The translations under genes were made by a program, and so were the position numbers. A stretch of DNA of 64,000 bases from Euzebya pacifica. Lineage in GTDB: Bacteria > Actinomycetota > Nitriliruptoria > Euzebyales > Euzebyaceae. The notes under the pieces are model-generated. The model did no database searches. It had not been told where the DNA came from and saw only the letters and a list, made by a program, of their open reading frames with translations. This document shows, one piece after another, positions 51,346 to 59,654 of the stretch. Location: positions 1 to 64,000 of the forward strand of contig NZ_CP031166.1 in NCBI RefSeq assembly GCF_003344865.1. Reading direction: 5' to 3'. How positions within the stretch are numbered: the first letter of the stretch is position 1; every line of letters begins with the position of its first letter.

Positions 51346-51993
51346 TCACCGGCGGTCCTCTCGGTTGGACGCGACGGGCCTTGCGGTGGCGAGCAGTGCC
51401 AGGAGGGCGATGTCGTCGACGGTGTCGGTGTCGACGGCGTGGTCGTCGGCGACGACGGTGAAGCGGCGCCGGGACAGGGCGAGCCATGCGGCGTCGATGC
51501 AGCCCTGGCAGGTTTCGCCGTCCTCCGGAGCGGGGCCGTCGCACAGGGGACGCCGTCGGGCGGGGGTGATCCGCCACGGGCTGTCGTCGGTGGCAGCCAT
51601 GACGAAATAGTCGATGACGAGGTGGCCGTGGACGGTGCCGATGTGCACGACGGCCCGTTCGGGGGCCGGGCCGCCATGGGGTGCGAGACGGCCGATGGGG
51701 GCGTAGCGGGCCGCGACGTGGTGGGGGACCCGGACGCCGTCGACGTCGACGGTGAGGGGTTCGTGGTGGGCGGCTGCCCGCCACGCGTCGGCGGCCTGCT
51801 CGATGTGGCCCTTGACCTGTTCGGCGCAGGTGCCGCAGCCGAACAGGTCGATGTGGGCGGTGGTGGGGCACGGGTCGGCCCAGTGGTGGGTCGGCGGGCC
51901 GTGGGGGGACGGCAGCCACCAGCGCACCTGCGGATGGCCGGTCGGCCGGTGGGTGACCTCGGCGATCAGTTGGCCATCCGCTTCGGTGCTCAT
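51346..51993 (-). CDS. Cysteine-module family protein D
   Basis: 215 residues, ATG 51993. A first module with FGCGTCAEQVKGH, then VHIGTVHGHLVIDYFVMAA and a second module PLCDGPAPEDGETCQGCIDAAW, followed by FTVVADDHAVD...LLALLATA, the typical tail of the family. Its start overlaps the stop of the 51990 gene (ATGA), so the two are coupled. Lies just upstream of dprA on the same strand. Confidence 0.7.
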   Translation of the reverse strand: MSTEADGQLIAEVTHRPTGHPQVRWWLPSPHGPPTHHWADPCPTTAHIDLFGCGTCAEQVKGHIEQAADAWRAAAHHEPLTVDVDGVRVPHHVAARYAPIGRLAPHGGPAPERAVVHIGTVHGHLVIDYFVMAATDDSPWRITPARRRPLCDGPAPEDGETCQGCIDAAWLALSRRRFTVVADDHAVDTDTVDDIALLALLATARPVASNREDRR

Positions 51994-53225
51994 CGGTGGA
52001 CGGCGATCCGGTGAAGTGCGTCGACGATGCCGACGAGGGTTCCGTTGCGGCTCGGCCCGACCGGTTCGACGGTGCTGGGTGCGCTGCCGCCTGCCGGCTG
52101 CTGGATGCGGATCCGGTCGGGTTCGAAGCCGTCGACGGTCAGGACCCGTCCGTCGGCGGTGTCGACGGACACATGCCAAGTGCGGCGCGTCGGGTCGTTG
52201 TCGTCGATGACGGTGGTGCAGGTGCGGCGGCGCATCGGGCCGCGCAGGTCCGCGTCGCGCATGGCCAACGCGGCGAGGATGGCCTTGCCGATCGGCAGGG
52301 ACCGGTTGGGACCGTGGGCGCTGCCGATCTGGTGGGTGCCGGCGAGCCCTTGGGCGACGAGGCGGACGTCGGTGGCGCGGGGCGTCGCTTCGAGGCGGTC
52401 GAGCGCCCGGTCGGTGACTGCCGAGCCGACCTCCCGCTTGGGCCTGCTGGTGAGCGTGGCGAGGGCGTTGATGGCGGCGGTGCGGGCCCCGCCGGTCAGG
52501 GTGGGGGAGAAGGTGTCGATCAGGTCGCGGCCCTGCGCGCGTCCCAGCTGGTCGAGTCCGCCGGAGCGGGTCGCGCGGCGGTAACGGGTGCAGTGGCCGG
52601 ACAGGAAGGCGTGGTCGGCAGCGGCTGATCGGCCCGCGGTGTCGGAGGCGGCGATGAAGGTGTCGGCGAAGCGGGCGAGGAGGTCGTCCTCAGCGGCCCA
52701 TGACCGGCCCGGAGCGGGCTCGGCGGAAGTCACGATCCCGGTGTGGGGAGTGAGTCGCCGGATCAGGGCGTGGAGGATCCAGTACCAGCCGTCGGCCGGG
52801 TCCCCGTCGGCGTCGTGGGCGTCGAGGTGCTCGAAGAGGCGGGAGAGCAGGAAGTCGTCGGTGGTGAGCGGGTCCTCGGTCCAGCCGAAGCACACCCCGT
52901 CGTCTTCTCGTGCGAGGAAGGCGGCCATCCGTTGTTCCACCGCCATGATCGTGTCGACGTTGGTCGTGTCGGCCTCGACGCGGACCAGTGTCCAGTCGGT
53001 GGGGTGGGTGGCGAGGGTGCCGTTGTCGCCGGTGAGGTCGCGGGGGTCGGCGTACAGGACCCGGTGCGCACCGATGGTGCCGTCTGCCTCCATGGGGCCG
53101 AGGGCCTGCTCGAGGCGGTAGGCGAGATTGGTGAGGGTCGCGTGGTCGCGGATGGCGAGCATGAAGGCGACGTGGCCGATCTGGGGTCCGACGATCGCCA
53201 GGGGGGTGGGGATGATGGTGGGCAT
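51990..53225 (-). CDS. Hypothetical protein, 411 aa
   Basis: ATG 53225. N-terminal alpha/beta (TPLAIVGPQIGHVAFMLAIRD), several acidic helices, a Cys/Arg stretch (GHCTRYRRATRSGG), helix-rich centre (INALATLTSRPKREVGSAVTD), and a C-terminal beta domain (TWHVSVDTADGRVLTVDGFE). No known domain. It is coupled to protein D. A dyad promoter-like site lies upstream at 53443, but its stronger orientation is towards the 53530 gene. Confidence 0.72.
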   Translation of the reverse strand: MPTIIPTPLAIVGPQIGHVAFMLAIRDHATLTNLAYRLEQALGPMEADGTIGAHRVLYADPRDLTGDNGTLATHPTDWTLVRVEADTTNVDTIMAVEQRMAAFLAREDDGVCFGWTEDPLTTDDFLLSRLFEHLDAHDADGDPADGWYWILHALIRRLTPHTGIVTSAEPAPGRSWAAEDDLLARFADTFIAASDTAGRSAAADHAFLSGHCTRYRRATRSGGLDQLGRAQGRDLIDTFSPTLTGGARTAAINALATLTSRPKREVGSAVTDRALDRLEATPRATDVRLVAQGLAGTHQIGSAHGPNRSLPIGKAILAALAMRDADLRGPMRRRTCTTVIDDNDPTRRTWHVSVDTADGRVLTVDGFEPDRIRIQQPAGGSAPSTVEPVGPSRNGTLVGIVDALHRIAVHR

Positions 53226-53442
53226 CGTGTCTGCCTTGTCTGCGGACGTGTGCGGTCCCCGGTCCCGGCACGGTGTCCGCGTCGAAGGGTCGATGCGCTC
53301 ACTGGTGTGCCGGTGGTGGTGCGGTGCCTTGGTCGGCTGCCTTGGGCCGCTCGTGACGTCCGGTTCCCGCCGGGGTCGGGGGAGTGGACTGGCGGCCTGG
53401 AAGCGCCCACCGGCGCTCCCGCACCGCACCGTAACACCCGTT

Positions 53443-53460
53443 CGCTAAGATGTCTAGCAG
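53443..53460 (+). promoter_or_regulatory. Dyad site between divergent genes
   Basis: CGCTA-AGATGTC-TAGCAG: the same GCTA-N7-TAGC dyad with -10 TAAGAT (53446-53451) as at the other four sites, but no good -35 is visible 17 bases upstream (ACCGCA). It lies between the divergent 51990 and 53530 genes and may control either. Confidence 0.6.
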
Positions 53461-53529
53461 AGCGCTGTCGGTTGGTTGGGGCCGGTCATCGGGTGGAGAC
53501 GCCCGATACGCCGCCGATAGCCTGCACCC

Positions 53530-54774
53530 GTGCCCCACCCCACCCACCACCTCATCGCTGACGCCTACACCGGCAACGGGGCCACCCTGGACGAAACCGC
53601 CGCCTTCGCCGGCACCGACCCCACCGGGGTCCGATCGGCGTTGTTCGACCGCGGCCATCCCCAACGCGTCGGCTCCGACGACCCGTTGTCCTACCAGTGG
53701 CTCCTGCCGATGCGGGCCCGTCGTCGCGTCACCGTCCGCGAGCTGGCCAGGCTCCGACACACCTCCCACGCTGTCGTCCGGACCCAACTGCTCCGCCACC
53801 GCCTCGACGCCCACGACCCCCACGCCCCGCCCATCGACCGGGCCGATCTGGCCGCCCTCCTCAACGCCGGTGCCACACCGCAGCAGGCCAGCGAACACCT
53901 GCCGGGACGTCCACCGGCGGACCGGGTCCGCGAGTGGGCCGATCGCTACCGGCTGCCCGACCCGGCCCCGGTGATGCTGGACCCCGACGGCGTCCTCGAT
54001 GCCGTCATCGGTGGAGCCGACCTGGTCAGCGTCATGCACGCCACCCGGCTCGGCCCCGCCGAACTCCTCCACAGGACCGACGACGACCTCCTCGACGAGG
54101 CGATCGCCCGCCGCACCGACCTCATCGACGCCGTCTACGGCGGCCCCGCACGGATCAACCAGCAGCTCCGGCACCGCGAGATCGACGAGCTCAAGCCCTA
54201 CGGGCCCGCTGGGAAGGACGCCATCGCCCAAGCAGGACCCCTCGGGATCACCGCCGCCGCCATCACCGTCCGACTGTTCGACTGCCGGTCCGGGGCACCG
54301 CCCAGGCACGCCGGCATCCCCCGCCGGCTCACCCGCCAGGACCCCACCGAGATCCTCGACGTCGACGACGTCCGCGACCTCCTCGCCACCGGCTGGCGAA
54401 CCGTCGACATCGCCGCCCTCCACGCCACCGACCCCGACGCGACCAGACGCTGGGTCGACCGGCACGGCCTCAGTGAACAGACACCCGGACTGCGCCGCTA
54501 CACCGACGTCCTCACCCCCGAGTTCCTCGCCGAACGGTTCGCCGACCCCACCGCCAGCTATGCCTCCGTCGCAGCCGAAGTCGGCGCGGCCCGCAAGTCC
54601 GTCATCCGCTACGCCCGCCGCCACGGCATCACACCCACCACCTGGGCTGACGTCCTCACCCCCCAGTTCCTCACCAGAATGGTCGACGCCGGCCTGTCCG
54701 CCACCGACATCGCCGCAAAGACCGGAGCATCCCGCTCCACCGTCGAACGGCACCTCGCCGCCCTCGACGACTGA
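53530..54774 (+). CDS. Large protein of repeated helix-turn-helix-like units
   Basis: 414 residues, GTG 53530. Several units are recognisable: VTVRELARLRHTSHAVVRTQL, the unit around GATPQQASEHL, TVDIAALHATDPDATRRWVDRHG, YASVAAEVGAARKSVIRYARRHG and LSATDIAAKTGASRSTVERHL. Each is a helix, turn and recognition helix of homeodomain type, more diverged than in the 27426 protein. Together with that protein it forms a class of multi-headed DNA binders. A repressor of the dyad regulon is one possible role, since its own promoter carries the dyad. Confidence 0.78.
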   Translation: MPHPTHHLIADAYTGNGATLDETAAFAGTDPTGVRSALFDRGHPQRVGSDDPLSYQWLLPMRARRRVTVRELARLRHTSHAVVRTQLLRHRLDAHDPHAPPIDRADLAALLNAGATPQQASEHLPGRPPADRVREWADRYRLPDPAPVMLDPDGVLDAVIGGADLVSVMHATRLGPAELLHRTDDDLLDEAIARRTDLIDAVYGGPARINQQLRHREIDELKPYGPAGKDAIAQAGPLGITAAAITVRLFDCRSGAPPRHAGIPRRLTRQDPTEILDVDDVRDLLATGWRTVDIAALHATDPDATRRWVDRHGLSEQTPGLRRYTDVLTPEFLAERFADPTASYASVAAEVGAARKSVIRYARRHGITPTTWADVLTPQFLTRMVDAGLSATDIAAKTGASRSTVERHLAALDD

Positions 54775-54781
54775 GCAGGGG

Positions 54782-55213
54782 TCAGGCAACCGTCGCCAAC
54801 GCCACCGCGACGTCCAACCCCAGGTCCGACAGGCCCATCAGGTCATAGACCGACGCGCCGAACGACACCCGGACCGACGGATCGGACCCGATTCCCTCAC
54901 CCGACGCCGGCAACCCCTGGATGCGCCGCAACGCCACCCGCAACTCCGTGCGGCACGCCGCGCACACCGGATGGGTCCCATCAGGATCATCTGAGGTGTC
55001 GCCGGGCACCCGCAACGCGTTGGGGGTCTTCGACACATCCAGCCCGCACATCGCCCGGCCGAACAGCGGACTCCCCGACGCCCCGTTCGGCAGACGCGTC
55101 ATGTACGGCCTGCCCCGCGGCATCCGAGGCACCCGCACGGCCCAGTCGTCCAACCGCAGATGCGTCAACACGCCCCGGCGGACCGGGGTCAACTGCAACG
55201 CGGGAACCTCCAC
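54782..55213 (-). CDS. Cysteine-module family protein E
   Basis: 143 residues from GTG 55213. The module is RAMCGLDVSK...HPVCAACRTELRVALRRIQ, followed by a beta/leucine-rich tail (VRVSFGASVYDLMGLSDLG). N-terminal TPVRRGVLTHLRLDDW. Shorter than the other members. Converges with the 53530 gene, seven bases apart. Confidence 0.65.
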   Translation of the reverse strand: MEVPALQLTPVRRGVLTHLRLDDWAVRVPRMPRGRPYMTRLPNGASGSPLFGRAMCGLDVSKTPNALRVPGDTSDDPDGTHPVCAACRTELRVALRRIQGLPASGEGIGSDPSVRVSFGASVYDLMGLSDLGLDVAVALATVA

Positions 55214-55273
55214 ACCACCAGTGTGACCCCCACCCGCGACACCATGGAGCCACCACCGATCCCCAGACAACCC

Positions 55274-55312
55274 TTGACCGCACCGACCCGTAGTGCTAAG
55301 ATCAGTAGCGCA
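55274..55312 (+). promoter_or_regulatory. Dyad promoter of the 55340 operon
   Basis: -35 TTGACC (55274-55279), 17-base spacer, -10 TAAGAT (55297-55302), inside the dyad GTGCTA-AGATCAG-TAGCGC (55293-55311). The gene starts 28 bases further on. Confidence 0.82.
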
Positions 55313-55339
55313 ACATCAGGTCTTTGGGAAGGGCGACCA

Positions 55340-55753
55340 ATGCAGGACCACACCAAGCCTCGGCTCGTGCAAGGGGAGGTCGCCATCGCGACCATCCGCA
55401 GCCACAACCTCTACGGCACCGACGACCCCGGAAAGCCCCGCCCCGTCGTCCTGCTCCGCCCCGCAGGCCGCAGCGGCTGGCTCATCATGGGCCTCACCAC
55501 CCTGCCCGCCTACACCGACGGAACCCCCCGCATCCCCATCGCCGACCCCCACGGCGCAGGGCTGAACGGCCCGGGCTACCTGTGGGGCAACCCCTGCACA
55601 CTGCCGACCGACAACATCACCTCGCACCTCGGCTGGTGCCACGAGCGACTGATCGCCGACATCGCCGCGCTCGCTGACCTCGACGATGGCACCGTGGCCC
55701 GCATGACCCTCGCCTCCAACGCCGAACGCGCCCGTGAGGAGGCCACCGCATGA
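55340..55753 (+). CDS. MazF/PemK-like protein
   Basis: 137 residues, ATG 55340 after GGGAAGGG. Layout of the PemK/MazF barrel: a first strand with VQGEVAIATI, then GKPRPVVLLRPAGRSGWLIMGLTTLP (P-R-P-V-V), a loop, and a final helix DIAALADLDDGTVARM. Usual members are mRNA-cleaving toxins whose Arg and Ser/Thr are in strands 2-3; the Arg of RPVV is present. The next gene overlaps (ATGA) and might be the antitoxin or another partner. A non-toxic, enzyme-type role of the same fold is possible. Confidence 0.75.
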   Translation: MQDHTKPRLVQGEVAIATIRSHNLYGTDDPGKPRPVVLLRPAGRSGWLIMGLTTLPAYTDGTPRIPIADPHGAGLNGPGYLWGNPCTLPTDNITSHLGWCHERLIADIAALADLDDGTVARMTLASNAERAREEATA

Positions 55754-55989
55754 CCCCCACCATCGATCCGACCGCCTTCGACCCGCCGCTGGTCGGCACC
55801 ACCACCGGTCGGGACGTCCTCGCCACCCGCGCCGACCTCGCGTGGGCCCGACGCGAACTCGCCGCAGCAACCGACGTCGACGACACCGACCGCATCACCG
55901 AGTTCACCATGCGGGTCGATGCCATGACCGCCGACCTCGCATGGGAACGCGCCGACCTCGCATGGCGCCACCAGAAGCCCCCGCAGTGA
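55750..55989 (+). CDS. Small acidic helical protein, possible partner of the 55340 gene
   Basis: 79 residues, ATG 55750 inside the preceding stop. Built of ADLAWARREL...ADLAWERADLAWRHQ, three near-copies of a short A-D-L-A-W helix that should form an amphipathic coiled coil. Small acidic proteins coupled to MazF-like genes are often antitoxins; here the role is inference. The stop overlaps the next gene. Confidence 0.65.
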   Translation: MTPTIDPTAFDPPLVGTTTGRDVLATRADLAWARRELAAATDVDDTDRITEFTMRVDAMTADLAWERADLAWRHQKPPQ

Positions 55990-56615
55990 CCGGCGGCACC
56001 CCTCCGCGGCCCACCCGCCACGACATCAAGGTCCTGCAGGACCTCATAGGTGCCGTCTGGCTCCACATGTCGTCCGAACGGTGGGTAGTCACCCAACTCA
56101 CGACCCCGCAGAAGGACCTGTGGGCCGACGCCGTGGACGCTTGGCACCTACGCCTCCACCACACCGACTCCGAGCCCGGCGAACCCCCACGGCCCTACGA
56201 CCGTTGGTGGCGCAACGACCACCCCACCGGCACCACCACACCGCCCACCAGCCCCCCGCCACCCACGACCAGGGACAGCTCCATGGCCACCGCCAACCCC
56301 ACCGAAACCATCCTGGCCTCGGCCCTCCTGGCCGCCGACCGACAGCTCGGACTCAACGACCCGATGCGCAGCGCGTTGCACGCCCAGATCAACGCCGACT
56401 GCGGAGCCGACGGCCTCAACCCGCGCGACATCGCCATCGCCGTCCTCACCACACGCATCACCGGGACGGACGCGCCGACCCCCGACGCCCTCGGTGCCGT
56501 TGTCGCCCTCGCCCGTGACTACGGCAACGAGGGGCTCCTCGACGCCGTCATCGGCAACCTCGGCGCCCAGGCAATCACCGCCGTCCGCGGTGCCGCCCGC
56601 CACATCACCCCATGA
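55986..56615 (+). CDS. Hypothetical protein, 209 aa
   Basis: GTG 55986 overlaps the preceding stop. Residues 1-75 form a Trp-rich domain (AVWLHMSSERWVVTQLTTPQK, WADAVDAWHLRLHH). A Pro/Thr linker leads to a C-terminal helical domain (ILASALLAADRQLGLND, LNPRDIAIAVLTTRITG, EGLLDAVIGNLGAQAIT). An in-frame ATG at 56283 could begin the C-terminal part alone. No family known. Confidence 0.68.
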   Translation: MTGGTPPRPTRHDIKVLQDLIGAVWLHMSSERWVVTQLTTPQKDLWADAVDAWHLRLHHTDSEPGEPPRPYDRWWRNDHPTGTTTPPTSPPPPTTRDSSMATANPTETILASALLAADRQLGLNDPMRSALHAQINADCGADGLNPRDIAIAVLTTRITGTDAPTPDALGAVVALARDYGNEGLLDAVIGNLGAQAITAVRGAARHITP

Positions 56616-56845
56616 ACCCGTCACGGGCACTCGCAGGTGCCATCGCCGCCAGCGGCACGCAACCCGACGCGCCCGTGACGCTCACCCGTTCCATCGCAGT
56701 TGGGCTCGCCGCCATCCTCACCGAACTGCGGGACGCCGCCGACCGGATGCACGACGCCTCCGCAGCCGCATCCCACCACGACGACGGACTCTCCGCAGCC
56801 CGACAGGCCTACCGCATCATTCGTCCCGACCTCACCCTCGACTGA
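56612..56845 (+). CDS. Small helical protein, 77 aa
   Basis: ATG 56612 overlaps the preceding stop (ATGA). Mostly one long helical region (SIAVGLAAILTELRDAADRM) with a His/Asp tract (ASHHDDG). Fourth gene of the coupled chain from 55340. Function unknown. Confidence 0.65.
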   Translation: MNPSRALAGAIAASGTQPDAPVTLTRSIAVGLAAILTELRDAADRMHDASAAASHHDDGLSAARQAYRIIRPDLTLD

Positions 56846-56854
56846 CCGAGTCCT

Positions 56855-57619
56855 GTGTCCACAAAGATCCACCACGGCTATCGGATGGCCGACGACGTCG
56901 ACCCCTTTGCCCTCATCCCGCAGTTGCGCGACACAATGGGTGCCGCCGGGGCGGAGCTGGTGGCGCGGGCCACGGCGACGGAAGCCGCAAGGGCGGTCGA
57001 CGCCGCCCGGCTGCACCGGCCGCTGAACGACATGAGCCCACTGCGGCACGCCATCGACAGCGTCCGGCGGGACTGGACGGACCGCCAACGCCACGACTGC
57101 GACGTCGTGTTCCTGGCCGACCACGCCGACGGCAGACGCTACGCCCTGCTGTATGACCGGACCGCCGGCCACGCCATGACCGGCATCTGGGAAGGACTCG
57201 GCGTCGCAGAACCATGGTCGTACTGGAACAACACCGACCCACCCGACGACGTCGACACCACCGAATGGGAACTTCGGCGCCGCACCTGGGACAGGCTCCT
57301 CGGCAACGACCCGCCCGCCGCCCGTGGACTCACCTGGCGGCTCCACCCGGCCGGCCCGCCCATCGTCCTGTCGCGCGACACCATCATCGAGCACCTGCCG
57401 GCCGAGCGGGAACGAGCCGCTGCCGTCGCACTCCTCCTCGTCATCGACGACCTCCTTGGCCAAGGCCTCACCGCACCGGACGCACTCACGCAGGCGCTGC
57501 TCGGCCGCGACCGCGTAGCCGACCGGACCGAAGCGCTCCTCGGACGGATCGAACCAATCAACGCCGACGACCTCACCACCGCGCCCGTGTCGGCACGACA
57601 GGACACGATGGGGCCGTGA
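56855..57619 (+). CDS. Phage-type protein, 254 aa
   Basis: GTG 56855. Opening STKIHHGYRMADDVDPFALIPQLRD is a hallmark of a protein group frequent in actinobacterial phages and plasmids. Then CDVVFLADHADGRRYALLYD, a beta hairpin, and a Trp/Tyr-rich centre (EPWSYWNNTDPPDD). The C-terminal half is helical. Function of the group is not known to me. It ends with a GTGA overlap into the 57616 gene. Confidence 0.72.
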   Translation: MSTKIHHGYRMADDVDPFALIPQLRDTMGAAGAELVARATATEAARAVDAARLHRPLNDMSPLRHAIDSVRRDWTDRQRHDCDVVFLADHADGRRYALLYDRTAGHAMTGIWEGLGVAEPWSYWNNTDPPDDVDTTEWELRRRTWDRLLGNDPPAARGLTWRLHPAGPPIVLSRDTIIEHLPAERERAAAVALLLVIDDLLGQGLTAPDALTQALLGRDRVADRTEALLGRIEPINADDLTTAPVSARQDTMGP

Positions 57620-58077
57620 CCACTCCCTCCCGCAGCCGCAGCGCCGTACGCGCCGTCCCTTGCGCCAAGTGTCCGTTCCGGTCCGACGTGCCCATCTATC
57701 TGCGGCAGGCACGCCGCCGGGGGATCCGCGACGCCATGCTGGACGGCGGCGGGTTCGTCTGCCATGAGACGACCGTGCCTATCGAGACCGAAGACGGTGA
57801 CGAAATGGCCGTCACATCAGACTCCCAGCAGTGCGCCGGCGCGATCAAGAGCATCCTGAAGAGCGGGGGAGATACCAACACCATCAGGGTGCTGGCCCGT
57901 CTGGGACTGCTTGACCCCGACGCCATCGAAACCGCCGGCGCCGACGTGTGGGACATCAACGACTGGGTCGCCGCCGAAGAGGGCGACACCGCAGAGACCG
58001 TCCAGGCACAGCCGATCGAGACCTGCGCGATCGTCGACAGCGGCTGCGAGGCACCAGGATCGAAGGGGCACGCGTGA
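57616..58077 (+). CDS. DUF6283-type zinc protein
   Basis: 153 residues, GTG 57616 overlapping the previous stop. The motif PCAKCPFRSDVPIYLRQARRRG, then GGGFVCHETTV and QQCAGAIKSIL matches DUF6283: C-x-x-C-P-x-R, F-x-C-H-x-T, C-A-G. Likely a Cys/His-bound metal site. The C-terminal part is acidic with two more Cys (ETCAIVDSGCEAPG). Function unknown; often in phage and plasmid genomes. Confidence 0.78.
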   Translation: MTTPSRSRSAVRAVPCAKCPFRSDVPIYLRQARRRGIRDAMLDGGGFVCHETTVPIETEDGDEMAVTSDSQQCAGAIKSILKSGGDTNTIRVLARLGLLDPDAIETAGADVWDINDWVAAEEGDTAETVQAQPIETCAIVDSGCEAPGSKGHA

Positions 58078-58128
58078 TGGAGGTCACGGGCGGCACGTGC
58101 CCCGCCAGCCCATGGCGCCACCTCCCCC

Positions 58129-58386
58129 GTGACCGTCGCGTCCACCAGCACGACCGCGCACATCGCCTGGGTGCGTGACGGCCAGCCGACGGGATGGAGC
58201 CGTTGCGGCCGCCAGTTGACCGGCCCCCGCACGCTCGAGGTCCGCCTTGGATGCCAACGGGGAGCGCCGGTCCTGGGTGGCGGCCAGCCGCCTCAACCCC
58301 ACACGGCCACCCCCCCAATGGCACAACGCCACCGCCAGGACGTCTGGTCCGCACCCACCCCCGTCCACCCCATCAGCCACCCCTGA
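58129..58386 (+). CDS. Hypothetical protein, 85 aa
   Basis: GTG 58129. TTAHIAWVRDGQPTGWSRCGRQL resembles the beta segment and first Cys of the cysteine-module family (HLAW...CGR), but no C-x-x-C follows. Remainder is Pro/Gln-rich. It may be a truncated module or not a gene. Confidence 0.4.
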   Translation: MTVASTSTTAHIAWVRDGQPTGWSRCGRQLTGPRTLEVRLGCQRGAPVLGGGQPPQPHTATPPMAQRHRQDVWSAPTPVHPISHP

Positions 58387-58392
58387 GGAGAC

Positions 58393-58647
58393 ATGCCGCA
58401 ACAGGAACGCATCAACGACTGGGTCGCAAGCCTCGACGAGCGACAGTTCGCCGAAGCCGTCACCCTGTTCGCCCCACCAACCACCCCCACCGCGGCCACC
58501 ACCGCACAAGCACTCCGCACCGCCCTCGGAGACCTCCTCGCCGCACTCGACGCCCTACCACCGGGGCGGCTCACCGGACCCGAGCTCATCGCCGTCGCCA
58601 CCGCACGAACCAGAGCACTCCTCAACGACAAGGACGCCGCAGCGTGA
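58393..58647 (+). CDS. Hypothetical helical protein, 84 aa
   Basis: ATG 58393 with GAGGAGAC upstream. Helical (RINDWVASLDERQFAEAVTLF, ALRTALGDLLAALDAL, LIAVATARTRALLN). Soluble. The stop overlaps the next gene (GTGA). Function unknown. Confidence 0.7.
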   Translation: MPQQERINDWVASLDERQFAEAVTLFAPPTTPTAATTAQALRTALGDLLAALDALPPGRLTGPELIAVATARTRALLNDKDAAA

Positions 58648-58799
58648 GCACCCGCCGCCTCACCTCCATCGGCGACGACGACGCCGACACCCTCGCCGCG
58701 TTCTACCGGGCCGAGATCGGCGTCACCCAGGACGTCCTAGACGCGGTCCGCCGTGTCCTGCTGGACGCCGGCATCAACCCCGACAACCCGACTCCCTGA
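58644..58799 (+). CDS. Small protein, 51 aa
   Basis: GTG 58644 overlaps the preceding stop. TRRLTSIGDDDADTLAAF, then YRAEIGVTQDVLDAVRRVLL and a polar end. Helical. The same frame remains open and protein-like after its TGA (58800-58982). Confidence 0.6.
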   Translation: MSTRRLTSIGDDDADTLAAFYRAEIGVTQDVLDAVRRVLLDAGINPDNPTP

Positions 58800-58982
58800 C
58801 CACGCAGACCCGCGACCGAATGGGACGAGGAACGCGGCCCCGACGGCTGGCGCCGCCGACTGTCCGACGACGCCGGCAGCCCAGCCCACGCCTGCACGCG
58901 GAAGTCGTGCACCGAACCGTCGCGCGACACTCAGGCCGGGCCGCCGGAGGTGTCGGCAGCCGGGGCTACGGTGACCACATGA
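58800..58982 (+). other. Protein-like frame without start codon after a TGA
   Basis: In the frame of the 58644 gene, after TGA 58797-58799, sixty codons read without stop: EWDEERGPDGWRRRLSDDAG and HACTRKSCTEPSRDT are protein-like. There is no usable ATG, GTG or TTG near its beginning. Read-through, a lost start or a frameshift could explain it. Confidence 0.4.
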
Positions 58983-59149
58983 GCCAGATCCCACGGCCCG
59001 TCACCGCAGCCGCGACCGCGGGGCCGATGCCGACCGCGTCCTGCGACTGCGGCGACCGCCACCGTGCCGCCTGCCGCATCGAAACCGCCCGATGGGCACG
59101 ACGTTTCGGCCGGGTGCTCAGGACCCCCGCCGGCGACGGGAAGGTGTGA
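58979..59149 (+). CDS. Small Cys protein, 56 aa
   Basis: ATG 58979. SCDCGDRHRAACRIET carries a C-x-C...H...C cluster, then a basic Arg-rich tail (RWARRFGRVLRTP). A small metal-binding protein is likely. It overlaps the end of the open frame just before it by four bases. Confidence 0.55.
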   Translation: MSQIPRPVTAAATAGPMPTASCDCGDRHRAACRIETARWARRFGRVLRTPAGDGKV

Positions 59150-59152
59150 CCG

Positions 59153-59653
59153 GTGGACACACCACTGCGCCTGGACGGCCGACTGCACGTCGCCGACTCC
59201 GACGGAACCAGATGGGCAGCGGGGCGGACCGGGGACGGCAGCGTCGTGTTCAGATGGGCCCGGCCGGAGGAGGGCGGGGTGCAGCGGGGCGAGATCGTGT
59301 GGACCGACCCGGCCGACATCCCCGACGGGTTCGACCCGTGGAAGACGGCCCGCACCGCGACCGTCGTCTCCGAACTGGGGCAATCCAGCGCGACCCGCAG
59401 GGTGCTGCTGTGGGGCACGACGCTGTACGCCCACCTGTTCACTGGACCGCCGACCTGGTGGGTCCCCAAGGCCGGCGTCGGCCTTGGGGACGGCGACAAC
59501 CGGATCATCGAGATCAGGGGCGGCTGGCTGCGTGCCGCAGCGACCGTGTCGCTGCACCGAACACCCGGTGCGCGGCCCACCGGGCGGACCGCCGCCGTCG
59601 CTGCCGCCGTCGTGGCCGCCGGACTGCGGGCAGCCATCAGCAGCCGACACTGA
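59153..59653 (+). CDS. Hypothetical beta-rich protein, 166 aa
   Basis: GTG 59153, four bases after the previous stop. Many strands (RLDGRLHVADSDGTRWAAG, GSVVFRWARPEE, RRVLLWGTTLYAHLF, GDNRIIEIRGGWL), then an Ala-rich C-terminal helix that may touch the membrane (AAVAAAVVAAGLRAAI). No family found. Confidence 0.68.
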   Translation: MDTPLRLDGRLHVADSDGTRWAAGRTGDGSVVFRWARPEEGGVQRGEIVWTDPADIPDGFDPWKTARTATVVSELGQSSATRRVLLWGTTLYAHLFTGPPTWWVPKAGVGLGDGDNRIIEIRGGWLRAAATVSLHRTPGARPTGRTAAVAAAVVAAGLRAAISSRH

Positions 59654-59654
59654 C

